Origin: Dietzia lutea
GTDB taxonomy: Bacteria; Actinomycetota; Actinomycetes; Mycobacteriales; Mycobacteriaceae
Direction of reading: 5' to 3'
DNA: 64,000 nucleotides
Assembly: GCF_003096075.1 (NCBI RefSeq)
Contig: NZ_CP015449.1
Span: forward strand, 3,093,001 to 3,157,000
The first letter of the stretch is position 1, and every line of letters starts with the position of its first letter. Made by a program: the position numbers and the translations under genes. The notes under the pieces were generated by a model. The model did not search any database. It saw only the letters and a list, made by a program, of their open reading frames with translations, and was not told where the DNA came from. Shown one piece after another: positions 24,118-37,454 of this stretch.

Positions 24118-25616
24118 ATGCGCGCCCGAACCCTCGCACGACGAGGCACTCCCGGATCCTCCGACGGGACCCGCAGCGGTTCCACGCCCACGCCGGGCTC
24201 CTCGTCCGGCTCCGCGACGGGACCGGGCCCCGCGACCGGTGGTCGTCCCGTAGCCGGTGGTCGCCCCGGGGCCGGCGGCGGCAGCGGCGAGTCCGGCACC
24301 GCCGTCCAGCCCCGCCACCCCGTGCGCCGCCGCGCCGCCCGCTTCTGGAGCGACGTGCTCACCACGCCCGGACGCATGTCGGTGTTCGCTGTCGTGGCGA
24401 TCCTGGTGGTGCTCGCGGGCGGCATCGTGGCGTCCTCCACCATCACCCAGCGGCAGAGCTACCACGAGACCCTGCTCGCCGAGGTCGAGCCCGTCGCCAA
24501 CGCCTCGCAGACGCTCTACAGCTCCCTGACGATCGCGGACTCCGCCGCGAACACCGCGTTCATCACCGGCGGGATAGAACCTGCGGAACTGCGCGAACGC
24601 TACCTTCAGGCGATCGCGGACTCGTCGTCGTCGATCATCGCCGCCGCCCAGGGCCTCGACCGCACCGACACCGAGTCCATCGACCAGCTCGCCCACATCA
24701 ACGCGCAGCTCGCCACCTACACCGGCCTCGTGGAGACCGCCCGCACCAACAACCGCGTCGCCAACCCGGTCGGCTCGGCATATCTCGCCTCGGCGTCGGC
24801 GCTGATGCAGGACACCATCCTGCCCGCGGCCGCCGACCTGTACGACCGACAGTCCACGTCCGTGGGCCAGTCGGACCGCGAGTGGTCGTCGCCGCCGTGG
24901 GGCTCGTTCTTCCTGCTCGGCCTGGCGATCGCGGTGCTGGTGCTGCTGCAGCAGTGGCTGTGGCGGCTCACCGGGCGGCGCATCAACCCCGCGCTCGGTG
25001 TGGCGTCCCTGCTCGTGGTGGCGACGTTCCTGCTCACCATGATCGCCGGGTTCCTCGCCGCCAACGACAACGCCAAGGGCCTGTCCGAGGGCGCGGCGCC
25101 GATGAACGAGCTGACCCGCCAGCGCATCAACGCCCAGAAGGTGCGCGCGCAGGAGACGCTCAACCTGGTGCGGCGCACGGACCCCGAGGGGTCGGCGGCC
25201 GAACGCGCGGCCGTCCTCGGTGGCGTCCGCGACACCCTGACCGTGTACCTCGACGACGAGGAGGAGACCGGCAACGACATCAGCCTCGACTCGCACGGCG
25301 CGGTGACGGAGGCCATCGAGGCGCTCGACGAGTGGATGGCCGCACAGAACCGCGCCGACTCCCGTTACCAGCAGGGCGACTACCAGGGCGCCATCGAGAT
25401 CTCCTCCGGCCAGGACGCCGGCGACTCGGGGGCGGCGTTCGACGAATTCGACGAGTCCATGCAGGCCGCCATCGAGGAGGCCCGCGACACCCTGCGCACC
25501 CGCATCGACAACGCCCGCCGCACCTCCTCGAGCGGCCCGGATCTCATCATCGCGCTGTCCACGCTGGCCGCGTTCGGCGTGGTCGTGGGAATCGCGCCCA
25601 GGATCAGGGAGTACCT

Positions 25617-25620
<4 letters not shown>
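24118..25620 (+). CDS. glnX: GlnX, membrane protein of the GlnH-PknG amino-acid sensing pathway
   Basis: A 500-aa protein with a disordered Gly/Ser/Pro-rich N-terminus and a first transmembrane helix (SVFAVVAILVVLAGGIVASS). A long extracytoplasmic helical domain follows, then helices at about 260-280 and 300-320, a second helical domain and a last membrane segment. In mycobacteria GlnX transmits the signal from lipoprotein GlnH to kinase PknG. GGGAGG lies 11 nt before the ATG at 24118; GTG 24106 is a possible alternative. The stop overlaps the glnH start (GTGA), and glnX-glnH-pknG form one operon. Confidence 0.85.
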
Positions 25621-29215
<3,595 letters not shown>

Positions 29216-29230
29216 GCCCGCCCGGAGTGG

Positions 29231-30442
29231 CTACGTCCCCAGGCCCAGCACGGTGTCGCACGCCCGCGCGATCGCCAGCTCCTCGTCCGTCGGCACGACC
29301 AGCACCGCGACCCGGCTGTCCGGCGTCGAGATGACCCGCTCGCCCGTGCCGTTCTCGTTGGCGTCCCGGTCGATCTCGACCCCCCAGCCGCTCATCGTGG
29401 ACAGCGCGTCGGCCCGCAGGCGGGCGACGTTCTCCCCGACCCCGGCGGTGAACGTGATCGCATCCACGCGGCCGAGGACCGCCCAGTAGCCGCCGATGTA
29501 GCGGCGCAGGCGATGGATCACCACTTCGTAGGCGAGCCGCGCGTCCTCGTCGTTGTCGTCGACCCGGGTCAGCAGCTCGCGGAAATCACGCGCGCCCGAC
29601 AGCCCCTCCAGTCCGGACCGGCGGTTGAGCAGGGTGGAGACGTCCTCCGGCGACATCCCGCGGTCGCGGATGAGGTGGATGATCAGCCCGGGGTCGAGGT
29701 CCCCGGGGCGTGTTCCCATGACGAGCCCCTCGAGCGGGGTCAGGCCCATGGAGGTGTCCATCGGGCGACCACCCGCGATCGCCGAGGCCGACGCCCCGTT
29801 GCCGAGGTGCAGGACGATCTGGTTGATCTCGTCGTAGGGCCGCCCGAGGACGTCAGCGACACGGTGGGAGACGAACTCGTGGCTGGTGCCGTGGAAGCCG
29901 TACCGACGCAGGTCCCACTCGCGCGCCGTCTCGCGGTCGATCGCGTACGTGTGGGCGGCGGCGGGCATCGTGTGGAAGAAGCCCGTATCGAACACCGCGA
30001 CGTGCGGCAGGCCGGGCAGCAGCTCGCGGGCCACCCTGATCCCGCGCAGGTTTGCCGGATTGTGCAGCGGGGCGAGCAGTTCGAGCTTCTCGATGTCGGC
30101 TTCCACCTCGGCGGTCACCTCGACCGGCTCGTGGAAGGCCGGCCCACCGTGGACGACCCGGTGGCCGATCGCCTCGACGCCCAGGTCGGCGGGGTGCACG
30201 CGAAGTTCCTCGGCCAGCTCCAGTACCCGGGCCAGCGCGGCGGTGTGGTCGGGAAACCCGGCCTCCGCGGTCCGCTCGGCGGCGGGCGATCCGGTGAGCT
30301 CACTGCGGCGCACGGTCAAGCTGCCCACGGGCTCCCCGATCCGCTCGACCAGTGCCCAGGCCAGCTCGACCTCCACGGCGGTGTCGAGGATCTGCAACTT
30401 GAGTGAGGACGAGCCGGAGTTGATGACGAGTACGCGGGTCAT
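29231..30442 (-). CDS. ackA: Acetate kinase
   Basis: A 403-aa enzyme that interconverts acetate plus ATP and acetyl phosphate. It has VINSGSSSLK at the N-terminus, GHRVVHGG, FDTGFFHTMP, RRYGFHGTSHEFV, HLGNGASASAI, MGLTPLEGLVMGTRPGDLDP and FTAGVGENVARLR. Its ATG overlaps the pta stop (ATGA), so both are translated from one transcript. It converges on pknG with only 15 bp between, and no terminator is evident. Confidence 0.96.
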   Translation of the reverse strand: MTRVLVINSGSSSLKLQILDTAVEVELAWALVERIGEPVGSLTVRRSELTGSPAAERTAEAGFPDHTAALARVLELAEELRVHPADLGVEAIGHRVVHGGPAFHEPVEVTAEVEADIEKLELLAPLHNPANLRGIRVARELLPGLPHVAVFDTGFFHTMPAAAHTYAIDRETAREWDLRRYGFHGTSHEFVSHRVADVLGRPYDEINQIVLHLGNGASASAIAGGRPMDTSMGLTPLEGLVMGTRPGDLDPGLIIHLIRDRGMSPEDVSTLLNRRSGLEGLSGARDFRELLTRVDDNDEDARLAYEVVIHRLRRYIGGYWAVLGRVDAITFTAGVGENVARLRADALSTMSGWGVEIDRDANENGTGERVISTPDSRVAVLVVPTDEELAIARACDTVLGLGT

Positions 30443-32736
30443 GAATCGCTTTCCTGGGAGACACCGGCGCCCTGCGCCTGGACGGCCGTGATGGCGACGG
30501 TGTTGACGATGTCCTCGACCAGCGCGCCGCGCGACAGGTCGTTGATCGGCTTCCGCAGGCCCTGCAGGACCGGCCCGATCGCGACGGCGCCCGCGGTCCG
30601 CTGGACGGCCTTGTACGTGTTGTTGCCGGTGTTGAGGTCGGGGAACACCAGCACGGTGGCACGTCCGGCGACCTCGGAATCGGGCATCTTCTTTCCGGCG
30701 ACCGTGGGGTCGACGGCGGCGTCGAACTGCAGGGGCCCGTCCACGACGAGGCCGGCCACCGGGTCGGCGGCGGACGCGCCGACGGACGCGGCGGCGTCGG
30801 CGATGCGCGACCGCACGAGCGCGGTGGCCTCGCGCACCTTGTCGACGTCCGCTCCCGTGCCCGAGTCACCGGTGGAGTACGACAGCAGCGCCACCCGCGG
30901 ATCGATACCGAAGCGCGCGGCGGTCTCGGCGGAAGACAGGGCGATGTCGGCGAGCTGCTCCGCGGTGGGATCGGGCACCACCGCGCAGTCGCCGAACGCG
31001 AGCACGTGGTCGGCCAGGCACATGAGGAACACGCTCGAGACCGTCTCGACGTCCGGGCGGGTACGGATGATCTCCAGGGCCGGGCGGATGGTGTGCGCGG
31101 TGGTGTGGGCGGCGCCGGAGACCATGCCGTCGGCGAGGCCCGTGTGCACCATCATCGTGGCGAAGTAGGAGATATCGAGGATGCGGTCGCGGGCCACGTC
31201 CAGGGTCATCCCCTTGTGCTTGCGCAGCTCGGCGTACTCCTCGGCGAACCTGTCGGCGTGTTCACTCGTCCGCGGGTCGAGCAGCTGCGCCCCGCTGAGG
31301 TTGATGCCCAGTTCGTCGGCCCGGCGCCGGATCGCCTCGGGATCGCCGAGGATCGTCAGGTCCGCGACGTCACGTCGCAGCAGGCGGCCGGCGGCGTGGA
31401 GGATGCGGTCGTCGTCGCCCTCGGGCAACACGACGTGCCGCTTGTCGGCGCGGGCGCGTTCGAGAAGCTGGTGCTCGAACATCTGCGGCGTCATCACGTC
31501 GGGCGTGTCGACGCGCAGCCGGGCGAGCAGTTCCTCGGTGTCGACGTGCTTCTCCATGAGGCTCAGCGCGGTCTCGACCTTGCGTCCGGAGCCGGAGTAG
31601 ACACGACCGCGGGTCTCGGCGGCGAGCCGCGCGGTGTCGTAGGTGCCGTGCTGGGTGCAGACGATCGGCAGGGTGGACCGCATCCCGCGGACGAGCTTGT
31701 CCAGCGCCGGGTTCGGCGTCACCCCGCCGTTCCAGATCATCCCGGCCAGCGACGGGAAGCCCTCGGCGGCGTGCGCGGCGAGGATCGCCAACACCGCGTC
31801 GGTGCGGTCGGCGGGCACGATGACCACCATGCCGTCGACGAGCCGCTCGAGGATCCGGTCGCCGGTCATGCCGCCGACCATCACGGCCATCGCCTCGCGG
31901 TCGAGCAGCGCCGGGTCGCCGGAGTACAGGGTGCCGTCGACCGCCTCCATGAGTTCGCCCATCGTGGGGGCGGTGAGCAGCGCCTGGGTGGGCAGGGTCC
32001 AGGCCGGCACGTCGAGCGTGTCGAGCTCCGCCTGGATCGCCTCCAGTGTGTCGGGATCGCAGCGGTTGGCGACGACCCCGACGGGGTGGGCGTGCTCGGC
32101 CCGCAGTTCGTCGAGCGTGAGCCGGGCGTTGGTGCCGATCTCTGCCGGGGAGCGGTCGGTACCGCGGAGCACCAGGAGCACGGGGGCGCCCAGGTTCACG
32201 GCGAGCGTGGCGTTGAAGTCGTACTCCGTGGGACTGGGGACCCCGGTGTAGTCGGTCCCGAGGATCACCACGACGTCGCACTGGCGGGCGACCACCTGGT
32301 ACCGGTCGACGATTTCGCCGAGCGCGGCGTCGCGGTCCTCGTGGACGCGCAGGTTCGTCACGCCGATGCAGTCCTCGTAGTCGAGGTCCACGGTCGTGTG
32401 CTGCAGCAGCATCTCCAGGATGCGGTCCCGGGCCGGCTCGTCGTCGATAGCCGCGCCGGTGGACACACCGGGGACCGGCCGCGGGGCGACGGTGACGGGA
32501 CGGAACACGCCGACCCGTTGGACGGTCCCGGCGAGAATCCTCAGCAGGCCCAGCGCGACGGTCGACTTCCCGGTGTCACCCTCGGGGGCCGCCACGTAGA
32601 CGGCTGACGAGGAAAGCGGCTCGTTCCCGCTCTGGGCTGGGATGGTCAGCGCGGCGACGTCGGGTTCGGGCGGCTCGGCCCCGGACGACTCGGACGACGC
32701 GGGCGTGACGTAATCGGGCGGAAGGGAATCGGGCAC
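30439..32736 (-). CDS. pta: Phosphate acetyltransferase
   Basis: This 765-aa enzyme makes acetyl phosphate from acetyl-CoA. It has the long form: an N-terminal P-loop domain (APEGDTGKSTVALGLL), a central DRTGG domain, and the C-terminal catalytic domain (GDCAVVPDPTAEQLADIALSSA, ALLSYSTGDSGTG, GPLQFDAAVDP). GTG 32736 is chosen because CACAAT ends 6 nt upstream, which suggests a leaderless start; the longer frame to 32802 adds Arg/Pro-rich residues unlike the family. It forms an operon with ackA. Confidence 0.93.
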   Translation of the reverse strand: MPDSLPPDYVTPASSESSGAEPPEPDVAALTIPAQSGNEPLSSSAVYVAAPEGDTGKSTVALGLLRILAGTVQRVGVFRPVTVAPRPVPGVSTGAAIDDEPARDRILEMLLQHTTVDLDYEDCIGVTNLRVHEDRDAALGEIVDRYQVVARQCDVVVILGTDYTGVPSPTEYDFNATLAVNLGAPVLLVLRGTDRSPAEIGTNARLTLDELRAEHAHPVGVVANRCDPDTLEAIQAELDTLDVPAWTLPTQALLTAPTMGELMEAVDGTLYSGDPALLDREAMAVMVGGMTGDRILERLVDGMVVIVPADRTDAVLAILAAHAAEGFPSLAGMIWNGGVTPNPALDKLVRGMRSTLPIVCTQHGTYDTARLAAETRGRVYSGSGRKVETALSLMEKHVDTEELLARLRVDTPDVMTPQMFEHQLLERARADKRHVVLPEGDDDRILHAAGRLLRRDVADLTILGDPEAIRRRADELGINLSGAQLLDPRTSEHADRFAEEYAELRKHKGMTLDVARDRILDISYFATMMVHTGLADGMVSGAAHTTAHTIRPALEIIRTRPDVETVSSVFLMCLADHVLAFGDCAVVPDPTAEQLADIALSSAETAARFGIDPRVALLSYSTGDSGTGADVDKVREATALVRSRIADAAASVGASAADPVAGLVVDGPLQFDAAVDPTVAGKKMPDSEVAGRATVLVFPDLNTGNNTYKAVQRTAGAVAIGPVLQGLRKPINDLSRGALVEDIVNTVAITAVQAQGAGVSQESDS

Positions 32737-32821
32737 GGGGGCATTGTGACAGCGTGGACGGCGCGGCACATCTGGTACACCCCTGTCGGGCGCGTCCGTC
32801 ACCCAGGTAGGGGGCCGATCG

Positions 32822-34111
32822 TCAGGCGTCGGTGAGCCTGTCGACGCCGGGTGGCAACCATGTGCACAGCCCGGGCGAGGCTGGATTCACGATGGTCGTC
32901 CAGCCCGCCGGCCCGTCACCGACGAACCCGTGGTGGACGGGACAGCCGAGTGCGCCGTTAGCGACGGTCGTGGGTCCGCCCCTCGACCATTCCCGGACGT
33001 GGTGGAACTGACTTCGTCGGGCCGGTGCGGTGCATCCGGGGAAGGTGCACCCTCCGTGCGCGGCGTAGAGGACCAGCCGCTGGATCGCCGAGGCGATGCG
33101 CCGTTCGGGGTGGGCGTCCACGTCGATCCTCTGCAGCTCCTCGCGCCCGTCGCGGAGCATCGAGACGAACCACGGCATGGCTCCGGCCATCGAGACAGCC
33201 TGCCTGACGCTGAGCTGGGTGCCGGAGTCGGTGCGGACGAGCGCGTGGGGGTCCTCGAGCTGCTCGGGGGTCAGCCGGACCACGATGGTCGCGATCCCCC
33301 TGGGCCGTGCCGGGTCGACGGTCGAGCCGAGCGCCCACTGGTGGACCAGGGCGTCGTGGGCGCGCTGCTCCGGGGTGCGATCGTCTGATCCGGGTTCGCA
33401 CGGCACGGCCCCGCCCGGGCCACCGAAGTCGCACAGCGCCCGCTCCACCAGCGCGCGGCCGCGAGGAGTGAGCGTCATGGTCAGTGTGCTCGTCCCGTCG
33501 GCGCGCACGGCACCGAGCCGGGCGGAGCGTTGCCGTTCCTGATGTTCCTCGCGGTCCCGGCCGCGGGCGGGGCACAGCTCCGCGACCCGTCGCGCGGCCT
33601 CCGCGCGCAGGTCGGCGGGCGCGGCCGACCGGGCGAACCGTGTGAGTTCCTCGGCGAACCGGGTCTTGGCCGAGCCGCCCAACGTCCCGGGTAGTGCCGA
33701 GACGGCCTTGGCGATGATCCGCTCGTGCTCGCCGGTGATCTCTCCGCTCGCGGCCGCGCGGCCGGCCGGGGTGGCCTGGCGACCGCCCGCGTCGATCCGG
33801 CCGTGGACCGTGCCCTTGGCCAGGCCCAGCCTCTCGGCGAGCATGGCGGCAACACCTCCGGGCGTCCGACCCTTCCGGCCGTGCAACGCCGCCAGCTCGG
33901 CGGTCGCTCGGCAGCCACTGGCCTCGAGCCGGCGCGCCAGGACTTCGACGCGGCCCACCGCGTCCGCGAGTGCGTCGGCATCGACGGCGGACCACTCCAC
34001 CGCGCACAGCGATTCGACGGACGCCTCGAGGAACACGAGAACATCGGCCAACGCGGGCGCGGCAGCGGGGTCGCCGCCGTCACCCTCCGCGTCCGATAAT
34101 CCCTGTTCCAC
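32822..34111 (-). CDS. DUF222 / 13E12-family HNH endonuclease-like protein
   Basis: A 429-aa protein with a helical DUF222 domain (residues about 20-300) and a C-terminal HNH motif: CTFPGC, FHHVREWSRGGPT and CPVHH. Such genes are multicopy in mycobacteria and relatives; their role is unclear and a DNA-nicking function is presumed. GTG 34111 has TATACT 7 nt upstream and no ribosome site, so it looks leaderless. A LexA-box-like repeat overlaps this promoter. A related gene enters the window at its right end. Confidence 0.85.
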   Translation of the reverse strand: MEQGLSDAEGDGGDPAAAPALADVLVFLEASVESLCAVEWSAVDADALADAVGRVEVLARRLEASGCRATAELAALHGRKGRTPGGVAAMLAERLGLAKGTVHGRIDAGGRQATPAGRAAASGEITGEHERIIAKAVSALPGTLGGSAKTRFAEELTRFARSAAPADLRAEAARRVAELCPARGRDREEHQERQRSARLGAVRADGTSTLTMTLTPRGRALVERALCDFGGPGGAVPCEPGSDDRTPEQRAHDALVHQWALGSTVDPARPRGIATIVVRLTPEQLEDPHALVRTDSGTQLSVRQAVSMAGAMPWFVSMLRDGREELQRIDVDAHPERRIASAIQRLVLYAAHGGCTFPGCTAPARRSQFHHVREWSRGGPTTVANGALGCPVHHGFVGDGPAGWTTIVNPASPGLCTWLPPGVDRLTDA

Positions 34112-34118
34112 GCCCCCG

Positions 34119-34136
34119 AGTATAGAACAGTTGTAC
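34119..34136 (-). promoter_or_regulatory. Leaderless promoter with LexA-box-like sequence
   Basis: On the minus strand TATACT (plus 34119-34124) ends 7 nt before the GTG start. Directly upstream, plus 34125-34136 reads GAACAGTTGTAC, one mismatch from the GAAC-N4-GTTC core of the mycobacterial SOS box. Some 13E12-family genes of M. tuberculosis are reported to be under LexA control, which makes the match worth noting. Confidence 0.4.
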
Positions 34137-34182
34137 GACGCCGTGGGGGAGCTTCCCGGCGGCCGACGGCGTCCAAGGCTCG

Positions 34183-34845
34183 TCAGTCGCGCTCGGTCAG
34201 TAGCCGGAATCTGAGCTCGTCGAGCATGGCGGCGACCTCGGTGCTCACCAACGCGCGTTCGAGCGTGATGAGTCTGGCGAGGTCGGCCGAGGCCGCGTCG
34301 GGGTCGCTGCGGTCGAGATGTCGTGACGCGCGCGTGTAGAGCAGGTCGAACTCGGCGAAGTCGTGCACACGGTCGCGGGCGAGCTCGCCGATCCACACGC
34401 ACTCCCGGCCGCGCTCGCCGGCCGCCTCGAGGACGCGCCGAACCGACTCGAGCAGCGCCCTCGCCTCGTGGCGCGGGGCCCCGCCGCCAGGTGCCTCACC
34501 GCCAGCGGCCTCGTCGCGCGGAACCCCGCCGCCGGGTGCCTCACCGCGCGGCGCACCGCCGACCACCGCGTCGCCACCGGCCGGGCCGCCGAGTTCGGCG
34601 TCGAGCCGATCCGCCGCGGCGGAGAGCACGGCCAGTTCGTCGAGCAGGCCGCTGACTCTGTCCCGTTCGGCGGCGACGCGGGCACCGCTGCGGGCGGCCT
34701 CGCGTCGCGTGCCCGCGCGGGCGACGTCTCCGCCGAGCCGGAACAGCGTCGCCGCGGCCGTGTCGACGGCCGCCTCGGCGACGTGCGCGTCCTCGAGCAG
34801 GTCGCGGGCGCGCGCGGCGAGGTCGGGACCGTCAGGCGTGGCCAC
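34183..34845 (-). CDS. Hypothetical protein downstream of egtD
   Basis: A 220-aa protein of unknown function. It is mostly alpha-helical, with heptad-like Ala/Leu/Arg stretches and a central disordered segment of repeated GGEAPGGG-type units. A second helical part follows (VRRVLEAAGERGREC..., EFDLLYTRASRHLDRSDPDAASADLARLITLERAL). No membrane segment or catalytic motif is seen. The likely GTG start lies 14 nt after the egtD stop, so it shares the egtB-egtD transcript. It does not resemble EgtA, EgtC or EgtE. Confidence 0.65.
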   Translation of the reverse strand: MATPDGPDLAARARDLLEDAHVAEAAVDTAAATLFRLGGDVARAGTRREAARSGARVAAERDRVSGLLDELAVLSAAADRLDAELGGPAGGDAVVGGAPRGEAPGGGVPRDEAAGGEAPGGGAPRHEARALLESVRRVLEAAGERGRECVWIGELARDRVHDFAEFDLLYTRASRHLDRSDPDAASADLARLITLERALVSTEVAAMLDELRFRLLTERD

Positions 34846-34858
34846 GGGAAGGTGCCTG

Positions 34859-36007
34859 TCAGTCGACGACGACGAGGGCCAGCCCGAAGTCACCCGCGTC
34901 GTCGGTCCACACGGGCCCGCGGAGGAAGCCGTGCTCTGCGAGTTCGTCCATGAGGGCGTCCGGCTCGAACTTCCGCGCGATCTCGGTGCGGATACCCGCC
35001 CCGGCGTCGAGGGTCCGGGAACACCCGAGCGTCGGGAAATCGATGCGCACGTCGCGGACGGCCCGCAGCCACATCTCGATCCTGCTCTCGTCGGCGTTCC
35101 ACACGGCCTCGTGGCGGAAGTCGACGCGGTCCAGGCCGGTGCACTCGACGGTGCGGGCGATGACGTCGAGCATGTTGAGGTTGAACTCCGCGGTGACACC
35201 GTCGGCGTCGTCATAGGCCGCGACCAGGCGCGCCGGGTCCTTGACCAGGTCGAAGCCCAGCACCAGGCGGTCGCCGGAATCCATGACGCCACGCAGCATG
35301 GCGAGGAAGTCCGCGCGCTGGTCCTCGCTGAAGTTGCCGACCGTCCCACCGAGGAACAGCACGAGCCTGCCGCCCGACTCGCCGGGCAGGGGTCCGTCGA
35401 GGGCGGTGAGGTCGGCGACGACCGGCTCGACCGTCAGGCCCGGGTACTCGGCGGTGAGGGCGCGGGCGGAGTCGAAGAGCATCTCGGTGGAGATGTCGAC
35501 GGGCACGAAGAGCGGCGCGGCATCCGCGCGTGCCCCGCCGCCGCCCGGCGGAGCGGCGAAGACGTCGAGCAGCACCCGCGTCTTCTCGCAGGTGCCGGCT
35601 CCGAGCTCGACCACCGTGCTCGCGTCGCCGACGATGTCCACGGCCCGCGACCGCAGGATCTCGGCCTCCGCACGGGTGGGGTAGTACTCGGCCAGCCGGG
35701 TGATCCGGTCGAACAGCAGGCTGCCCTTCTCGTCGTAGAACCACCGCGGTGGCACCGTCGGCGGGTCCGAGAAGAACCCCTCGCGCAGGTCCGATTCGAG
35801 GGCGGTGATATCGGGATCGGCAGGGCTCGTCGTCGTCGCCGTCGAACCCGGGGGCCCCGCGACGTCGGCCGGCACCGCTACGTCCCCACGCGCGGCGATC
35901 TCACCAACGGTGTCCCCGGGTGCGGCGCCGCCACCAGCAGCGTTCTCCCGCGCGGCGGTCTCGCCAGCAGCAGCCTCCCGCGCGGCGGCCTCGCGCGCGC
36001 CGGTCAC
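34859..36007 (-). CDS. egtD: L-histidine N-alpha-methyltransferase EgtD
   Basis: A SAM-dependent enzyme that trimethylates histidine to hercynine, the first step of ergothioneine synthesis. Key stretches are PRWFYDEKGSLLFDRITRL, YYPTRAEAEIL, VELGAGTCEKT (SAM loop), VDISTEML and LFLGGTVGNF. GTG 36007 overlaps the egtB stop (GTGA) and gives 382 aa, about 60 more than the mycobacterial enzyme. The extra N-terminus is a low-complexity run with AREAAA and AAGET-like units, so a later start is possible. Low complexity also marks the next gene downstream. Confidence 0.88.
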   Translation of the reverse strand: MTGAREAAAREAAAGETAARENAAGGGAAPGDTVGEIAARGDVAVPADVAGPPGSTATTTSPADPDITALESDLREGFFSDPPTVPPRWFYDEKGSLLFDRITRLAEYYPTRAEAEILRSRAVDIVGDASTVVELGAGTCEKTRVLLDVFAAPPGGGGARADAAPLFVPVDISTEMLFDSARALTAEYPGLTVEPVVADLTALDGPLPGESGGRLVLFLGGTVGNFSEDQRADFLAMLRGVMDSGDRLVLGFDLVKDPARLVAAYDDADGVTAEFNLNMLDVIARTVECTGLDRVDFRHEAVWNADESRIEMWLRAVRDVRIDFPTLGCSRTLDAGAGIRTEIARKFEPDALMDELAEHGFLRGPVWTDDAGDFGLALVVVD

Positions 36008-37344
36008 CGCGCGAGCCTCAGGCCGGCGGCCGCCCACCGCGACGCTGCGGGGAAGAAGTTCCGGTACGTGTGCCGCGTGTGGCCGGCCGGTGTGAGGGCG
36101 CTGCCACCGCGCAGGACGTGCTGGTCGGACATGAACTTGCCGTTGTACTCGCCGGCCGCGCCCTCCTCGGTGACGAAGCCGGGGTACGGCAGGTAGGCGC
36201 TCGAGGTCCACTCCCACACACCGCCGATCGTGCGGTCGGCGACGGTCCGCGGGTGACACCGGTCGGGGTCGAGCTCGTCGCGGATCTGCCAGCCGGTGGT
36301 GGCGACCTCCCACTCGAACTCGGTGGGCAGCCGTGCCCCGGCCCAGCGCGCATAGGCGTCGGCCTCGTAGAACGAGACGTGGAGGACGGGCTCGGCGTCG
36401 ACGACCGGCCGCCGCCCGCTGAGCGTGAAGGTGGTCCACTCGCCGTAGACGGCGCTCTCGGCGTCGGCGCGCGCGTCGCCCGTACCGTCCTCCCGCCGCC
36501 AGTACCCGGGCGCGTCCCAGCCCTCGGCCTGCACGGTGGCCCACCCGTCCGAGAGCCATAACTCGGGACGTGAGTAGCCGCCGTCGGCCATGAACCGCTT
36601 CCACTCGCCGACGGTGACCTGGCGCGTGGCGACCTCGCCGCCCGGGATCCACACGCGGTGGCGGGGCCGTTCGTTGTCGTAGGAGAACCCCCCGGACGGT
36701 GCGTGGCCGTCGTGCGCGTGGACGCCGGGTGCGTCGCCGCCCGTGGGATCGGGCGCGCCGATCTGCGCGACCCCCTCGACGACGGCGAGCCATTCCGTCT
36801 CTCCCGGCGTCGCGGCGGCCGGGTCGGCGGACCTGTCGACGTACACGGGATCGATCGGGTTGTGGGAGAAGAGGTGCTTGATGTCCATGAGCAGCAGTTC
36901 CTGGTGCTGCTGTTCGTGATGGCAGCCCAGCTCGAGCAGCTCGAGGCCGCGCTCGTCGACGTCGCCCGCCTCGAGGGCCGCGACGACGGCCTCGTCGACC
37001 CGCGCCCGGAAGTCGGAGATCTCCGCGACCGACGGCCGCGTGATGAGCCCGCGCTCGGGGCGCGGCTGCCGGGGCCCGACCGCCTCGTAATAGGAGTTGA
37101 ACAGGAAGCGAAACACCGGCTCCGGCGCCACGTACCCGGGCACCCGGGCCAGGACGAACTCCTCGAAGAACCACGTGGTGTGCGCGCGGTGCCACGCCGC
37201 GGGGCTGGCGGCGGTCATGGACTGGGGGATCTGGTCCTCGGGACTGAGCCGGGACGCGAGCAGATCCGTGAGCCCGCGGACCCGCATGAATCTCTCGACG
37301 GTGCTCCCCGTGCGCGGAGCGGTGCAGACGGATCCGACTGTCAT
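36004..37344 (-). CDS. egtB: Ergothioneine synthase EgtB (iron-dependent sulfoxide synthase)
   Basis: A 446-aa non-heme iron enzyme that couples hercynine with a thiol donor. The N-terminal DinB-like domain has HRAHTTWFFEEF and the ligands in CHHEQQHQELL; the C-terminal FGE-sulfatase domain has NERPRHRVWIPGGEVATRQVTVGEW and FEWEVATTG. ATG 37344 is preceded by GGGGGA. egtA, egtC and egtE are not in the window, so only the egtB-egtD pair is together. The thiol donor (gamma-glutamylcysteine or cysteine) cannot be told from this alone. Confidence 0.9.
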   Translation of the reverse strand: MTVGSVCTAPRTGSTVERFMRVRGLTDLLASRLSPEDQIPQSMTAASPAAWHRAHTTWFFEEFVLARVPGYVAPEPVFRFLFNSYYEAVGPRQPRPERGLITRPSVAEISDFRARVDEAVVAALEAGDVDERGLELLELGCHHEQQHQELLLMDIKHLFSHNPIDPVYVDRSADPAAATPGETEWLAVVEGVAQIGAPDPTGGDAPGVHAHDGHAPSGGFSYDNERPRHRVWIPGGEVATRQVTVGEWKRFMADGGYSRPELWLSDGWATVQAEGWDAPGYWRREDGTGDARADAESAVYGEWTTFTLSGRRPVVDAEPVLHVSFYEADAYARWAGARLPTEFEWEVATTGWQIRDELDPDRCHPRTVADRTIGGVWEWTSSAYLPYPGFVTEEGAAGEYNGKFMSDQHVLRGGSALTPAGHTRHTYRNFFPAASRWAAAGLRLAR

Positions 37345-37454
37345 GGAATCCCCCGTGGTTCGTGGTCGACGGCAGGCGGTCTGGGGCGGGGACCGGTCGG
37401 TCCCCGGCGTTTCCGCCACCCTAGCCACGGCCTACGACACCGCCCACCGATCCG

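Noticed and set aside
31006-32607. 533-codon plus-strand frame across pta
   Set aside because: Antisense shadow of a clear pta gene; the composition is Gly/Arg/His-rich without motifs.
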